A DNA stretch of 6,980 bases, from contig RFLL01000355.1 in the NCBI GenBank assembly GCA_003693905.1, positions 1 to 6,980 on the forward strand. The letters are read 5' to 3'. Every line of letters begins with the position of its first letter. The first letter of the stretch is position 1. Under the pieces are notes generated by a model. That model saw only the letters and a program-made list of their open reading frames with translations, did not search any database and was not told the DNA's origin. The DNA is from Alphaproteobacteria bacterium (lineage in GTDB: Bacteria; Pseudomonadota; Alphaproteobacteria; Kiloniellales; J153). Positions 1 to 6,435 of the stretch are shown here, in pieces. The translations under genes and the position numbers were made by a program.

Positions 1-24
1 GCGGCAACGCGCGCGTTTCTTGCC

Positions 25-48
25 GGGTGCGATACCGAAACGGCACCC
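25..48 (-). terminator. Possible hairpin after the AEC permease gene
   Basis: Directly after the permease stop codon (on the minus strand) the arms GGGTGC (25-30) and GCACCC (43-48) form a perfect 6-base-pair stem with a 12-base loop. A second short inverted repeat, CGGCAA (2-7) and TTGCCG (20-25), abuts it. There is no T-run after either stem, so a classic intrinsic terminator is not shown. It may be a Rho-assisted 3' end, or chance in GC-rich DNA. Confidence 0.28.
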
Positions 49-50
49 CG

Positions 51-989
51 CTAGCCGACGCCGAGGAACGTCAGCAGCACCGACAACGTGACCACGGACA
101 GAACCGTGGAAATCATGATCGCCGCGGTCGCGCGCTGTACGTAGATGCCGTACTGCTGCGCCAGAACGAACGCCAGCGCCCCGGTCGGCAGCGCCGCCTG
201 CATTACCGCGGCGGCGGCCCACACCGGATCCATGCGCAGCACCCCGTAGGCCAGCCACGCGGTCAGCGCGGGATGGACCAGCAGCTTCATCCCCACCAGC
301 CACCCGACCTCGCCCAGGCCGGCGGTGACCGAGCGCCCGACCATGAACAGCCCGATGGCGAACAGAGCACACGGCGCCGCGGCGGCGCCCAGGATGTCGC
401 CGAAGGTGGCCAGCGCCACCGGCACCGGCCAGCCCAGAGCCGAAACCAGCAGTCCCGCCACCGCCGACAGAACCAGCGGCGACTTGGCGACGCCGATCAG
501 AACATTGCGCACGATGCGCAAAGGGTGGGAGTCCTGGCTGAGGTCGATCTCGACGATGGCCAGGCCGACCGGCATCACCACCGCCCCCATGATGACGGTG
601 CTGATGATGCCGGGCAGCTTCCCCGCTTCCCCGAAGGCGGTCAGCAGCAGCGGAATGCCGAGATACCCGGTATTGGAGAACACCGCCGTGATCGCGTGCA
701 GGCCGAGTGCCGCCAGCCGGTTGGGAAAGACGAAGGTGCCGATCAGCATGGCTAGGCCGAAGCTGCCCAGCAGGCCGCCGCCGAAGGCCATCAGGAACGG
801 CGCATGGAAGGCCTCGCCGATTTCGACCCGAGCCATCGAGATGAAGAACAGCGCCGGCAGCGATACGTAATAGACGAAAGCGTTGAGGGCCTGGCTGCTG
901 GCTTCGCCGAGAACGCGGAAGCGGCCGCACAGATAGCCGGTCAGCATGATGCCGAAGACCGGAAGGATGATGTTCAGCACCGCCGCCAT
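51..989 (-). CDS. AEC-family (auxin efflux carrier-like) membrane permease
   Basis: Predicted inner-membrane transporter of the AEC family (Mem_trans domain), 312 residues, close to the usual family length of about 300-320. Hydrophobic segments fill the protein, consistent with the roughly ten-helix AEC fold. Family-like stretches include an N-terminal ILPVFGIMLTGY (8-19), SNTGYLGIP (105-113) in the first half, VHP (238-240), and ALPTGALAFVLAQQYG (266-281) before the last helix. AEC members export or exchange small organic anions (malate, malonate, auxin-like compounds). The substrate cannot be read from this sequence. The frame extends to a GTG at 998, but the ATG at 989 is preferred: it starts the family-like MAAVLNIILPVF, and a GGCAGGG sequence sits about 8 bases before it yet abuts the GTG with no spacing. 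It is divergent from the TerB-like gene with a 184-base gap, and no neighbour hints at its substrate. Confidence 0.9.
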   Translation of the reverse strand: MAAVLNIILPVFGIMLTGYLCGRFRVLGEASSQALNAFVYYVSLPALFFISMARVEIGEAFHAPFLMAFGGGLLGSFGLAMLIGTFVFPNRLAALGLHAITAVFSNTGYLGIPLLLTAFGEAGKLPGIISTVIMGAVVMPVGLAIVEIDLSQDSHPLRIVRNVLIGVAKSPLVLSAVAGLLVSALGWPVPVALATFGDILGAAAAPCALFAIGLFMVGRSVTAGLGEVGWLVGMKLLVHPALTAWLAYGVLRMDPVWAAAAVMQAALPTGALAFVLAQQYGIYVQRATAAIMISTVLSVVTLSVLLTFLGVG

Positions 990-1173
990 GGCGTGCACCC
1001 TGCCCGCAGAAGCCGCCCCGTGTCGAGCCCCGCTGCTGCACGGGGGCCATGCATCGGGCGCAGGCCGGCTCAGAACACGCCTTGACGCCCTGTCGGGCGC
1101 GTGCGAAGGCAGAAGCGATTGTTCGTTATCCCGTCCTCATCCCGTCCCCGAACCTGGCAGGAGGCCCCATCCG

Positions 1174-1587
1174 ATGAACGATGCGAACGCAACCCAATCC
1201 GCCCTCATCTACACCATGGTTCTGGTTTCCGCCGCCGATCGCGACATGACCGACCGCGAGCTGCACACGATCGGCGAAGTGGTGCGCAGCCTGCCGATCT
1301 TTCGCGATTTCGACCCCGGGCACTTGAGCGCCACCGCCCAGGACTGCGCCCGGCTGCTGGGAGAGGACAACGGTCTCGAGATGGTTCTGGAGCGCATCGT
1401 CTCCGGCCTGCCACCGCGGTTGCGCGAAACCGCCTATGCACTGGCCTGCGAAGTGGCCGCCGCCGACGGTCGGGCGACGCAGGAGGAGCTGCGGCTGCTT
1501 GAATTCCTGCGCCACCGCCTCGATGTCGGACGACTGGAAGCCGCCGCCATCGAACGCGGGGTGCGCGCGCGCTACGCCCATCTGTAA
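1174..1587 (+). CDS. TerB-like (tellurite resistance TerB family) small cytoplasmic protein
   Basis: A 137-residue, soluble, mostly helical acidic protein resembling the TerB/TerB-like domain family. It shows the family's two pseudo-repeated halves, each with a helix, an acidic turn and another helix: MVLVSAADRDMTDREL (15-30, acidic residues D22, D24, D27, E29) and EVAAADGRATQEEL (93-106, D98, E104, E105). In TerB such acidic clusters bind divalent metal. Stand-alone TerB-like proteins are common in Alphaproteobacteria, and their role is mostly unknown. No other ter genes (terC, terD, terZ) are nearby, so tellurite resistance should not be assumed. The frame is open upstream to 946, but the ATG at 1174 is chosen because AGGAGG (1159-1164) lies 9 bases before it and similarity begins just after. 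The gene converges on groES, with 123 bases between the stop codons. No convincing promoter was identified in the 184-base divergent gap upstream. Confidence 0.82.
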   Translation: MNDANATQSALIYTMVLVSAADRDMTDRELHTIGEVVRSLPIFRDFDPGHLSATAQDCARLLGEDNGLEMVLERIVSGLPPRLRETAYALACEVAAADGRATQEELRLLEFLRHRLDVGRLEAAAIERGVRARYAHL

Positions 1588-1616
1588 GCCGGAGGACGTA
1601 CAAGCCGGGGGGACAC

Positions 1617-1649
1617 CGAAAAGGCCGCCCCGATCATCCGAGGCGGCCC
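1617..1649 (-). terminator. Intrinsic terminator of groES
   Basis: Read on the minus strand, GGCCGCC (1642-1648), a 12-base loop and GGCGGCC (1623-1629) form a perfect 7-base-pair GC stem, followed at once by TTTT (1619-1622). It begins about 63 bases beyond the groES stop codon. On the plus strand the stem is followed by CTTGG rather than a T-run, so it should mainly end groES transcription, though it could also slow the convergent TerB-like transcript. Its position indicates a monocistronic groES unit. Confidence 0.7.
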
Positions 1650-1710
1650 TTGGCGGCGCTCGCAATGGCGGGACGAACGGCGAAAAGCGAACACCCCGCA
1701 AGCACCCGGG

Positions 1711-2046
1711 TCAGGCGGCGCGTTTGCCCTTGCCCTTCTTCCCGGTCTTGGCGCCCGTGCCCTCGATCACACCGAGGATGTCCGATTCCTTCATGATGAC
1801 GACTTCCTCACCCTCGATCTTGACCTCGGTGCCCGACCACTTGCCGAACAGCACGATATCGCCGACCTTGACGTCCATGGGCTGGAGGCGGCCCTCCTCG
1901 TCGCGCCCGCCCGGCCCGACGGCCAAGACCTCGCCCTGAATCGGCTTTTCCTTCGCCGTATCGGGGATGATGATCCCCCCGGGCGTCTTTTCCTCTTCTT
2001 CGATGCGCCGGATAACCACGCGGTCGTGCAGCGGACGGAACCTCAT
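1711..2046 (-). CDS. groES: Co-chaperonin GroES (10 kDa chaperonin), not followed by groEL
   Basis: GroES/Cpn10 forms a seven-subunit lid on the GroEL ring and closes the folding chamber. The protein has 111 residues. Residues 1-95 cover the complete family fold: the opening [21 protein letters not shown], the mobile loop that contacts GroEL with its hydrophobic triplet III at 25-27, the GEVLAVGPG strand (38-46), and [19 protein letters not shown] (59-77) leading to [10 protein letters not shown] 16-residue tail (96-111) rich in Lys and Gly extends beyond the usual 95-97 residues. The open frame continues to 2166, but that part covers the promoter and operator. The ATG at 2046 starts the family-typical MRFRPLHDR and has GGAGA (2054-2058) 7 bases upstream. 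The gene has its own promoter, a CIRCE operator and a terminator. No groEL follows it: the next gene downstream is the convergent TerB-like gene, so its chaperonin partner must be encoded elsewhere. Confidence 0.96.
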   Translation of the reverse strand: MRFRPLHDRVVIRRIEEEEKTPGGIIIPDTAKEKPIQGEVLAVGPGGRDEEGRLQPMDVKVGDIVLFGKWSGTEVKIEGEEVVIMKESDILGVIEGTGAKTGKKGKGKRAA

Positions 2047-2108
2047 GACGGTCTCTCCATGTTCGGGACTGGGGTGTTGCTCTTGATCGACACCGCGAAA
2101 GCCGCCCT

Positions 2109-2135
2109 TTAGCACTCTCGTTCGGTGAGTGCTGA
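2109..2135. promoter_or_regulatory. CIRCE operator (HrcA repressor site) of groES
   Basis: TTAGCACTC (2109-2117), a 9-base spacer, then GAGTGCTGA (2127-2135). The CIRCE consensus is TTAGCACTC-N9-GAGTGCTAA, so one base of 18 differs, in the arm nearer the promoter. The element overlaps the transcription start expected from the -10 box at 2138-2143, the usual place for HrcA repression. groES is therefore expected to be repressed by HrcA and released on heat or misfolding stress. hrcA itself is not in the window. Confidence 0.94.
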
Positions 2136-2137
2136 TT

Positions 2138-2166
2138 TGTCTACGTGGCCGGCCGGCAGGTGTCAA
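2138..2166 (-). promoter_or_regulatory. groES promoter
   Basis: On the minus strand a perfect -35 box TTGACA (2161-2166) is followed by a 17-base spacer and the -10 box TAGACA (2138-2143). This fits a vegetative sigma-70 promoter. The CCTTGACA context also partly matches alphaproteobacterial RpoH promoters (CTTGAC type), so dual heat-shock control is possible. The predicted start, near 2131, lies in the CIRCE element and gives a leader of about 85 bases. Confidence 0.75.
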
Positions 2167-2411
2167 GGATCCGCCGTCCCCATGTCGGCCGAGCGCGGCT
2201 CATGCACAGGTCTTGCGCAGGCCGGGGATGTGCGCCACGCCTCCCTTTTGCCCGACAGCCCTATCGAACGGCTGGCAGCAGTCTCCGGCGTTCGCTGCTA
2301 ACTTATTGTTTTGTTTACTAGTTTTGGATTGTCATGAAAATCCGGATCGGGCACCATTGACATCGACCGGACAACCATTGCGATCGGAGTTTCATGAACG
2401 GAGCAAAACCC
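2167..2411 (+). promoter_or_regulatory. Intergenic region upstream of usg, with candidate promoter
   Basis: This is the usg-proximal part of the 365-base gap between the groES and usg start codons. Bases 2167-2290 are GC-rich, with nothing recognisable. From about 2299 to 2340 the sequence turns AT-rich, as is common for promoters. A perfect TTGACA lies at 2357-2362 and would place a start near 2391, about 20 bases before the usg ATG, but no good -10 box follows. TTGTTT at 2306-2311 is an alternative, weaker -35. The region probably contains the usg promoter; the exact site is uncertain. No riboswitch or attenuator was recognised. Confidence 0.35.
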
Positions 2412-2675
2412 ATGAGCGGCCTCATCAAGCAGCTCAACAACTACCGCCTGACGACGGCGGAGATTCTGTACCACATGCCGGATCATCCGAACCTGCTCCA
2501 GACCTTCGTCTGGCAGGAATACGACTTGGCGCCGGAATTTCCGGTGCTGCGGCGGTTCCTCGATTTCTGGGTCCGCAACATCGAGGGCCGGCTGCATTCG
2601 GTCAAGGTCGCCAACGTGCAGTTGATCCAGCCACCGCGCACCGGCTACGCCTCGGCCCTGTTCCAGTTGCAGTAG
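2412..2675 (+). CDS. usg: Usg family protein
   Basis: An 87-residue protein of the Usg family, first described as the reading frame upstream of trpF in the Caulobacter trpFBA operon and widespread in Alphaproteobacteria. Its biochemical role is unknown. Family-like blocks run from the start: QLNNYRLTTAEILYHMPDHP (7-26), LLQTFVWQEYDLAPEFPVL (28-46), FLDFWVRNIEGRLHSV (49-64), then a short ending with LIQP. There is no signal peptide or membrane segment. Two in-frame ATGs compete, at 2394 and 2412. The second is preferred because ggag (2400-2403) lies 8 bases before it and the family usually begins Met-Ser. The first has ggag only 4 bases upstream and would add six residues. No trp gene is present here: ctaA follows on the same strand after 208 bases, in which I see no terminator or clear promoter, so co-transcription is possible but not shown. 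Confidence 0.88.
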   Translation: MSGLIKQLNNYRLTTAEILYHMPDHPNLLQTFVWQEYDLAPEFPVLRRFLDFWVRNIEGRLHSVKVANVQLIQPPRTGYASALFQLQ

Positions 2676-2883
2676 CCCGCAAACGGCGACAAGACGCGAG
2701 GCTGCGCCCGGCGCTCGTGGACGCCAGCGCGTGGCCGCCATTCGCCCTCTGGCGTCAACGCTGCGCCTCGGCTATGACAGGCGTAGACCGCCAACATCAT
2801 GGCCGCGGCGCAGCCGATTCCTCGCCTGCGAGATAACCGGCCACACACGGCGGCGGCCGATCCGGTAGCGGGGCGCTGAGATA

Positions 2884-3984
2884 ATGACAATCGCCGTTTC
2901 GTCGTCGTCTTCCGACGCACAATCTCCATCCGCCGATCGCGCAATCGGGCTCTGGCTGCTCGCATGCTGCGCCATGATCTTCGCCATGGCGGTGATCGGG
3001 GCCATCACCCGCCTGACCGATTCCGGGCTGTCGATCATGGAATGGGCGCCGCTGCGCGGCGCATTGCCGCCTTTGAGCGAAGCTGAATGGCAGCGGGTCT
3101 TCGCCCTCTATCAGCAGATCCCCGAATACCGGGACGTCAACGCCGGCATGACCCTGGCCGAATTCAAGGCCATTTTCTGGTGGGAATACTTCCACCGGTT
3201 GTGGGGCCGGCTGATCGGTGTCGTTTTTCTGGTGCCGTTCCTGTGGTTCCTGATCCGGGGGCGGATCCGCCGCACCCTGGCGCCGCGCCTGGCGCTCATC
3301 TTTGTCCTCGGCGCCGGGCAGGGGGCGCTCGGCTGGTACATGGTGGCCAGCGGCTTTGCCGATCGCACCGACGTCAGCCAGTACCGTCTGGTCGCCCACC
3401 TGCTGGCCGCGGTCGCGATTTACGGGGTCATCCTGTGGATTGCACTCGGCCTGCTGGAGCCGGCGCCGGTGCCGAGCACCGACGCGCGGACCGGGCGCCT
3501 GCGCACGGCGCTTGCGGGCCTGAGCGCGCTGGTGCTGGTGACCGTCGCTTCGGGCGGATTCGTGGCCGGGCTCGATGCCGGCTTCATCTACAATACCTTT
3601 CCCCTGATGGACGGCCGCCTGGTGCCGGCCGACTATGCCGCCCTGCAACCGTTCGTCGCCAACTGGTTCGAGAACGTGGCCGCGGTCCAGTTCAATCACC
3701 GCCTGCTCGCCGTCACCACGGTGACGACGGCGCTGGCTCTGTGGCTGTGGGCGCGGCGTCTTGAGTTGCCGCCACGGGCGCGTTCGGCGCTCCACCATGT
3801 CGCGGCGATGGCGCTGATCCAGTTCGCACTCGGCATTGCGACGCTGCTGTGGGTGGTGCCGGTGTGGCTCGGTGCCCTGCACCAGGCCGGGGCGCTGATC
3901 CTGTTCAGCTTCACCCTGTGGACGCTGCACCGCCTGCGGCCGGCACCGGATCTGACCAGCGCTGCGGCAGGCATCGAACCATGA
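2884..3984 (+). CDS. ctaA: Heme A synthase (COX15/CtaA family)
   Basis: Oxidises the C8 methyl group of heme O to a formyl group, giving heme A for aa3-type cytochrome c oxidase. It is an integral inner-membrane enzyme. The 366 residues match the length of the alphaproteobacterial/mitochondrial COX15 branch. Eight hydrophobic segments can be placed. The four haem-ligand histidines are present: H104 in EYFHRLWGRLIG (with the conserved Glu E101), H172 in YRLVAHLL, H272 in QFNHRLLA and H333 in GALHQAGA. The N-terminal signature ITRLTDSGLSIMEW (41-54) and GFIYNTFPLMDG (233-244) are also typical. The start at 2884 precedes a short Ser-rich cytoplasmic tail, and its Shine-Dalgarno sequence is weak. 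The stop codon overlaps the start of the dioxygenase gene by four bases (ATGA), indicating one operon. Other cytochrome oxidase genes (ctaB, ctaC-E, ctaG) are not in the window. Confidence 0.97.
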   Translation: MTIAVSSSSSDAQSPSADRAIGLWLLACCAMIFAMAVIGAITRLTDSGLSIMEWAPLRGALPPLSEAEWQRVFALYQQIPEYRDVNAGMTLAEFKAIFWWEYFHRLWGRLIGVVFLVPFLWFLIRGRIRRTLAPRLALIFVLGAGQGALGWYMVASGFADRTDVSQYRLVAHLLAAVAIYGVILWIALGLLEPAPVPSTDARTGRLRTALAGLSALVLVTVASGGFVAGLDAGFIYNTFPLMDGRLVPADYAALQPFVANWFENVAAVQFNHRLLAVTTVTTALALWLWARRLELPPRARSALHHVAAMALIQFALGIATLLWVVPVWLGALHQAGALILFSFTLWTLHRLRPAPDLTSAAAGIEP

Positions 3985-4844
3985 CCTGTCGCCATATCGA
4001 AATCCGTCCGCTGACCCCGGCTCTGGGGGCGGAGATTTCCGGTCCCGAGGGTCGCCAGCTCGATCTGTCGCAACCGCTCGATGCGGCCGTATTCGCGGAC
4101 ATCGAGCGGGCCTTTCACGAGTACGCGGTGCTCGTATTCCGCGATCAGCGGCTCGACCCGGCCGCGCTTGCCGCCTTTGCCGGGCGGTTCGGGCCGCTCG
4201 GCCGCTATCCTTTCGCCGCCCCCCTGCCCGGCCATCCGCACGTGGTCCCGATCATCAAGGAGGCGCATCAGACCACCAATTTCGGCGGCATGTGGCATTC
4301 CGACACTGCGTATCTGGAGCGCCCGCCGCTCGGCTCCGCCCTCTATGCGCTCGAAGTGCCGCCGCTGGGCGGCGATACCCTGTTCGCCAACATGGTGCTC
4401 GCCTACGAATCGCTGTCGTCGGGGATGCAGGCTCTGCTCGACGGCCTCAAGGCGATCAACAGCGCGGCCAAGAACGGCGGCACGGTGCGCGCCGCCCCGC
4501 TGGCCGAAGGGACCATGGTCGGGCGCGATCTCGACAAGATGGCCACGCACGAAGCGGTCCACCCGGTGGTCCGCACCCATCCGGTGACCGGCCGCAAGGC
4601 GCTTTACGTCAACCGCGCCCACACCGTGCGTTTCGAGGCCATGAGCGAAGCGGAAAGTGCGCCGATTCTGGAATTTCTGTTCGCCCACGCCGTGCGCGAA
4701 GAATTTACCTGCCGTGTGCGCTGGGCACCGGGGACACTGGCGCTGTGGGACAACCGCTGCACCCAGCACTACCCGCTGAACGACTACCACGGCCATCGCC
4801 GGGTGATGCACCGGGTCACCATCGAGGGCGAGCGACCGGTCTGA
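3981..4844 (+). CDS. TauD/TfdA-family Fe(II)/2-oxoglutarate-dependent dioxygenase
   Basis: Cytoplasmic non-haem iron oxygenase that couples decarboxylation of 2-oxoglutarate to hydroxylation of a substrate. The 287 residues match E. coli TauD in length. The iron-binding facial triad is complete: H106 and D108 in MWHSDTAY, and H263 in WDNRCTQHYPLNDY. R274 lies 11 residues after H263, like TauD R266, which holds 2-oxoglutarate. R278, 15 residues after it, matches TauD R270, which contacts the taurine sulfonate. The TauD position H70, also a taurine contact, aligns by eye with Y76 here (RFGPLGRYP), so taurine is not assured and another sulfonate, sulfate ester or carboxylate is possible. The ATG at 3981 overlaps the ctaA stop, suggesting translational coupling, and no independent Shine-Dalgarno is evident. 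No sulfonate uptake genes (tauABC/ssuABC) lie nearby. It converges on the protease gene, with 49 bases between stop codons. Confidence is high for the family and low for the substrate. Confidence 0.93.
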   Translation: MTCRHIEIRPLTPALGAEISGPEGRQLDLSQPLDAAVFADIERAFHEYAVLVFRDQRLDPAALAAFAGRFGPLGRYPFAAPLPGHPHVVPIIKEAHQTTNFGGMWHSDTAYLERPPLGSALYALEVPPLGGDTLFANMVLAYESLSSGMQALLDGLKAINSAAKNGGTVRAAPLAEGTMVGRDLDKMATHEAVHPVVRTHPVTGRKALYVNRAHTVRFEAMSEAESAPILEFLFAHAVREEFTCRVRWAPGTLALWDNRCTQHYPLNDYHGHRRVMHRVTIEGERPV

Positions 4845-4893
4845 AGCGCGGGCGCACGCGATGCCGCGCCGAGGGCTGCGGCCGTCCCCTCCT

Positions 4894-6162
4894 TTACCCG
4901 GCGACGTGGGGGGAAGCGCACGACCGCGGCAGGCGCACCAGTCCCCATCCGTACACCTCGTCGCGCCCGGGAGCACCGAGATCGTCGACCCCGGTGCGCA
5001 GCCGCTCGCGCACCACCGCGACGTTGCGCGCCCGTCCTCCGGCGACTTCGAGCGCCGCCAGAACGCTGACGTAGGGGGCCGCGAACGAGGTGCCGCTCTG
5101 GGCCCGGCCGCCGCCGGGCACCGCGGTCCAGATGCCCACCCCCGGTGCCGCGAAATCGATGTAGCGGCCCCGGTTGGCATGGCGATAGACGGCGCCGCGC
5201 ACATCGACGGCGGTGACCGCGATCACGAAATCGTAGGCGGCAGGATAGGCCGGTGGTGCCTGCGCCCCGCCGTTGCCCGCGGCAGCAACCATGACCAGGC
5301 CGCGGCGACGTGCCAGATCGAGAATCTGGCCCAGCACGGCGTTGCGTGATCCGGCAACGCTCAGATTGAGAACGTGGACGCGTTCGGCCACCATCCAGTC
5401 GACCGCTTTCATCAGGCCGAAGACATTGGCCGACACTCCGCCGCTGTCGGTGGCCTCGAAAATGTTTGCGGCCTTGAGCTCGGCCCCGGGCAGAAGACCG
5501 CCCCACGGCGCGGCGCCGACGATCATGGCGGCGATGGCCGTGCCGTGCGAGGCCGCTCCCGGGCGATGACCCGGCCCCTGAAACGCCCGGTACTCGATCG
5601 CCCGACCGGCCAGCGCCGGGTGGCGCACGTCCACCGCGCCGTCGATGATGCCGATGCGCACCCCGCGCCCGCACCACGGCGGCGGCGAGCGCCATCCCAT
5701 CAGGCGGCGGGCATGAAGTTCCGGCGTGCGCTCGACTGCGGACGCTTCCAGCAGGTGGTTGGCATCGACCGTGATGCCGGGAAATCTCTGGCGCAGGCGC
5801 ACTATCGCCGCCGGCACCGAAAGCCCCCGCGGCACACGCAGGCGGAAGACGTCGACGGCAAGCGCGCGCAGGGACGCGCGTTCGAGCACCGCGAAACCGA
5901 GTGCCCGGACGATGCCGGTAAATCCTCGGGGAGCGTTGGCCACGATGACCTCGCCGGCAACGATGCGTGCGGTGGCCGCGGCGCGGGCGGATTCGCCCGC
6001 CGGACCGGCGGCGGGGGCGGTCCCGACCTTGCGATCGGTCGGATTTTTGCGCACGCCGACCACCTGCCCGTTCTTGTCGTAGTAGAGAATTTTCCACTGG
6101 CCAAGCGCCGGCGCCACAACGGCCATCAGCAGCACGCATGCAAGAGCAAAAGGCCTGAGCAT
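4894..6162 (-). CDS. Secreted subtilisin-family (S8) serine protease with prodomain
   Basis: 422 residues in the chosen frame. Residues 1-21 form a Sec signal peptide (MLRPFALACVLLMAVVAPALG, hydrophobic core and A-x-G cleavage site before Gln22), so the enzyme is exported. Residues 23-60 hold a WKILYYDKNGQVVGV segment and an Ala-rich linker. About 65-140 look like an inhibitor/chaperone prodomain (GEVIV, GFAVLERASL, FRLRVPRG). The catalytic domain spans about 165-412: D174 in GIIDGAVDVRHPAL, H206 in SHGTAIAAMIVG, oxyanion-hole N297 in AAAGNGG, and S359 in SGTSFAAP, so it should be active. The frame runs up to a TTG at 6291 and has ATGs at 6255 and 6225, but only the ATG at 6162 puts the signal peptide at the terminus; GGGA about 6-9 bases before it is a modest Shine-Dalgarno. 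It may mature by self-cleavage after export. The target is unknown. It is divergent from the acidic protein gene. Confidence 0.93.
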   Translation of the reverse strand: MLRPFALACVLLMAVVAPALGQWKILYYDKNGQVVGVRKNPTDRKVGTAPAAGPAGESARAAATARIVAGEVIVANAPRGFTGIVRALGFAVLERASLRALAVDVFRLRVPRGLSVPAAIVRLRQRFPGITVDANHLLEASAVERTPELHARRLMGWRSPPPWCGRGVRIGIIDGAVDVRHPALAGRAIEYRAFQGPGHRPGAASHGTAIAAMIVGAAPWGGLLPGAELKAANIFEATDSGGVSANVFGLMKAVDWMVAERVHVLNLSVAGSRNAVLGQILDLARRRGLVMVAAAGNGGAQAPPAYPAAYDFVIAVTAVDVRGAVYRHANRGRYIDFAAPGVGIWTAVPGGGRAQSGTSFAAPYVSVLAALEVAGGRARNVAVVRERLRTGVDDLGAPGRDEVYGWGLVRLPRSCASPHVAG

Positions 6163-6370
6163 CCTGATCCCGGTCCGATCGGTTGTCCGAACGCGCGGGC
6201 GGCGGAATCCGCTCGCGCGGCGCATCAGATCAGAGTGCCGACGGACGCTTGACATCGGGTTAAGGCGGGGTTCGCCACGATTTGGCAACAAGGTAAAATT
6301 TTGCGAAAATTAGGTATGTATTTGTTCAGTATTTTACGTTTACTTGAAATTTAAAACGCGATTAATAAAT

Positions 6371-6405
6371 GCATGGAATAATAATTATTGTCTGTTTCAC
6401 CATGC
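6371..6405. repeat. Nested inverted repeats in the AT-rich core
   Basis: GCATGG (6371-6376) and CCATGC (6400-6405) are perfect inverted 6-mers. Between them lies a perfect 10-base palindrome, AATAATTATT (6380-6389), not centred. It could be an operator for a dimeric regulator. An RNA hairpin would be weak because the inner part is all A/T. Palindromes of A and T arise easily in such DNA. Confidence 0.35.
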
Positions 6406-6420
6406 AAATGACGTTTCACC
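6394..6420 (+). repeat. Short direct repeat GTTTCACC
   Basis: GTTTCACC occurs at 6394-6401 and again at 6413-6420, 19 bases apart start to start, just before the acidic-protein gene. A related ACGTTTAC is at 6336-6343, similar to the ACGTTTCAC at 6411-6419. Spacing near two helical turns would suit a tandem binding site, but the units are short. Confidence 0.3.
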
Positions 6421-6435
6421 GGAACAAGAAATACC

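Larger units (their letters stand above)
6163..6435. promoter_or_regulatory. Divergent intergenic region with AT-rich core
   Basis: The region separates the divergent protease and acidic-protein genes. Bases 6163-6285 resemble the genome average in GC content and could hold the protease promoter. The core from about 6290 to 6412 is strikingly AT-rich, unlike anything else in the window. TTGAAA (6344-6349) is a possible -35 box towards the acidic-protein gene, and TAATAA occurs at 6363-6368 and 6379-6384, but neither gives standard spacing, so no promoter is assigned. A palindrome and a direct repeat in the core are listed separately. Low helix stability would favour promoter opening or binding of nucleoid proteins. 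Confidence 0.5.

Noticed and set aside
1082..1110. TTGACG at 1082-1087 as the -35 box for the TerB-like gene
   Set aside because: No acceptable -10 box at 16-18 bases spacing.
2047..2166. N-terminal extension of the groES frame to 2166
   Set aside because: The extension covers the -10 box, the CIRCE element and the leader, has no GroES similarity, and the ATG at 2046 has a good Shine-Dalgarno sequence.
2334..2360. Eight-codon frame ending in two His codons before usg, as a leader peptide for attenuation
   Set aside because: No clear ribosome binding site, only two His codons, no terminator/antiterminator pair seen, and usg is not an amino-acid synthesis gene.
2797..3930. Long minus-strand frame opposite ctaA (377 codons)
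   Set aside because: Gln/Arg/Pro-rich shadow translation; ctaA on the plus strand has all conserved histidines.
4845..4893. Terminator between the convergent dioxygenase and protease genes
   Set aside because: Only a 5-base-pair GGCGC/GCGCC stem without a T-run; not distinguishable from chance in GC-rich sequence.
4784..6139. Long second minus-strand frame over the protease gene (451 codons)
   Set aside because: Arg/Gly/Ala-rich translation with no family features, in a different frame from the protease with its intact catalytic motifs.
6163..6291. N-terminal extension of the protease frame to a TTG at 6291 (or ATGs at 6255 and 6225)
   Set aside because: It would bury an obvious signal peptide behind an Arg-rich segment, and none of these starts has a convincing ribosome binding site.
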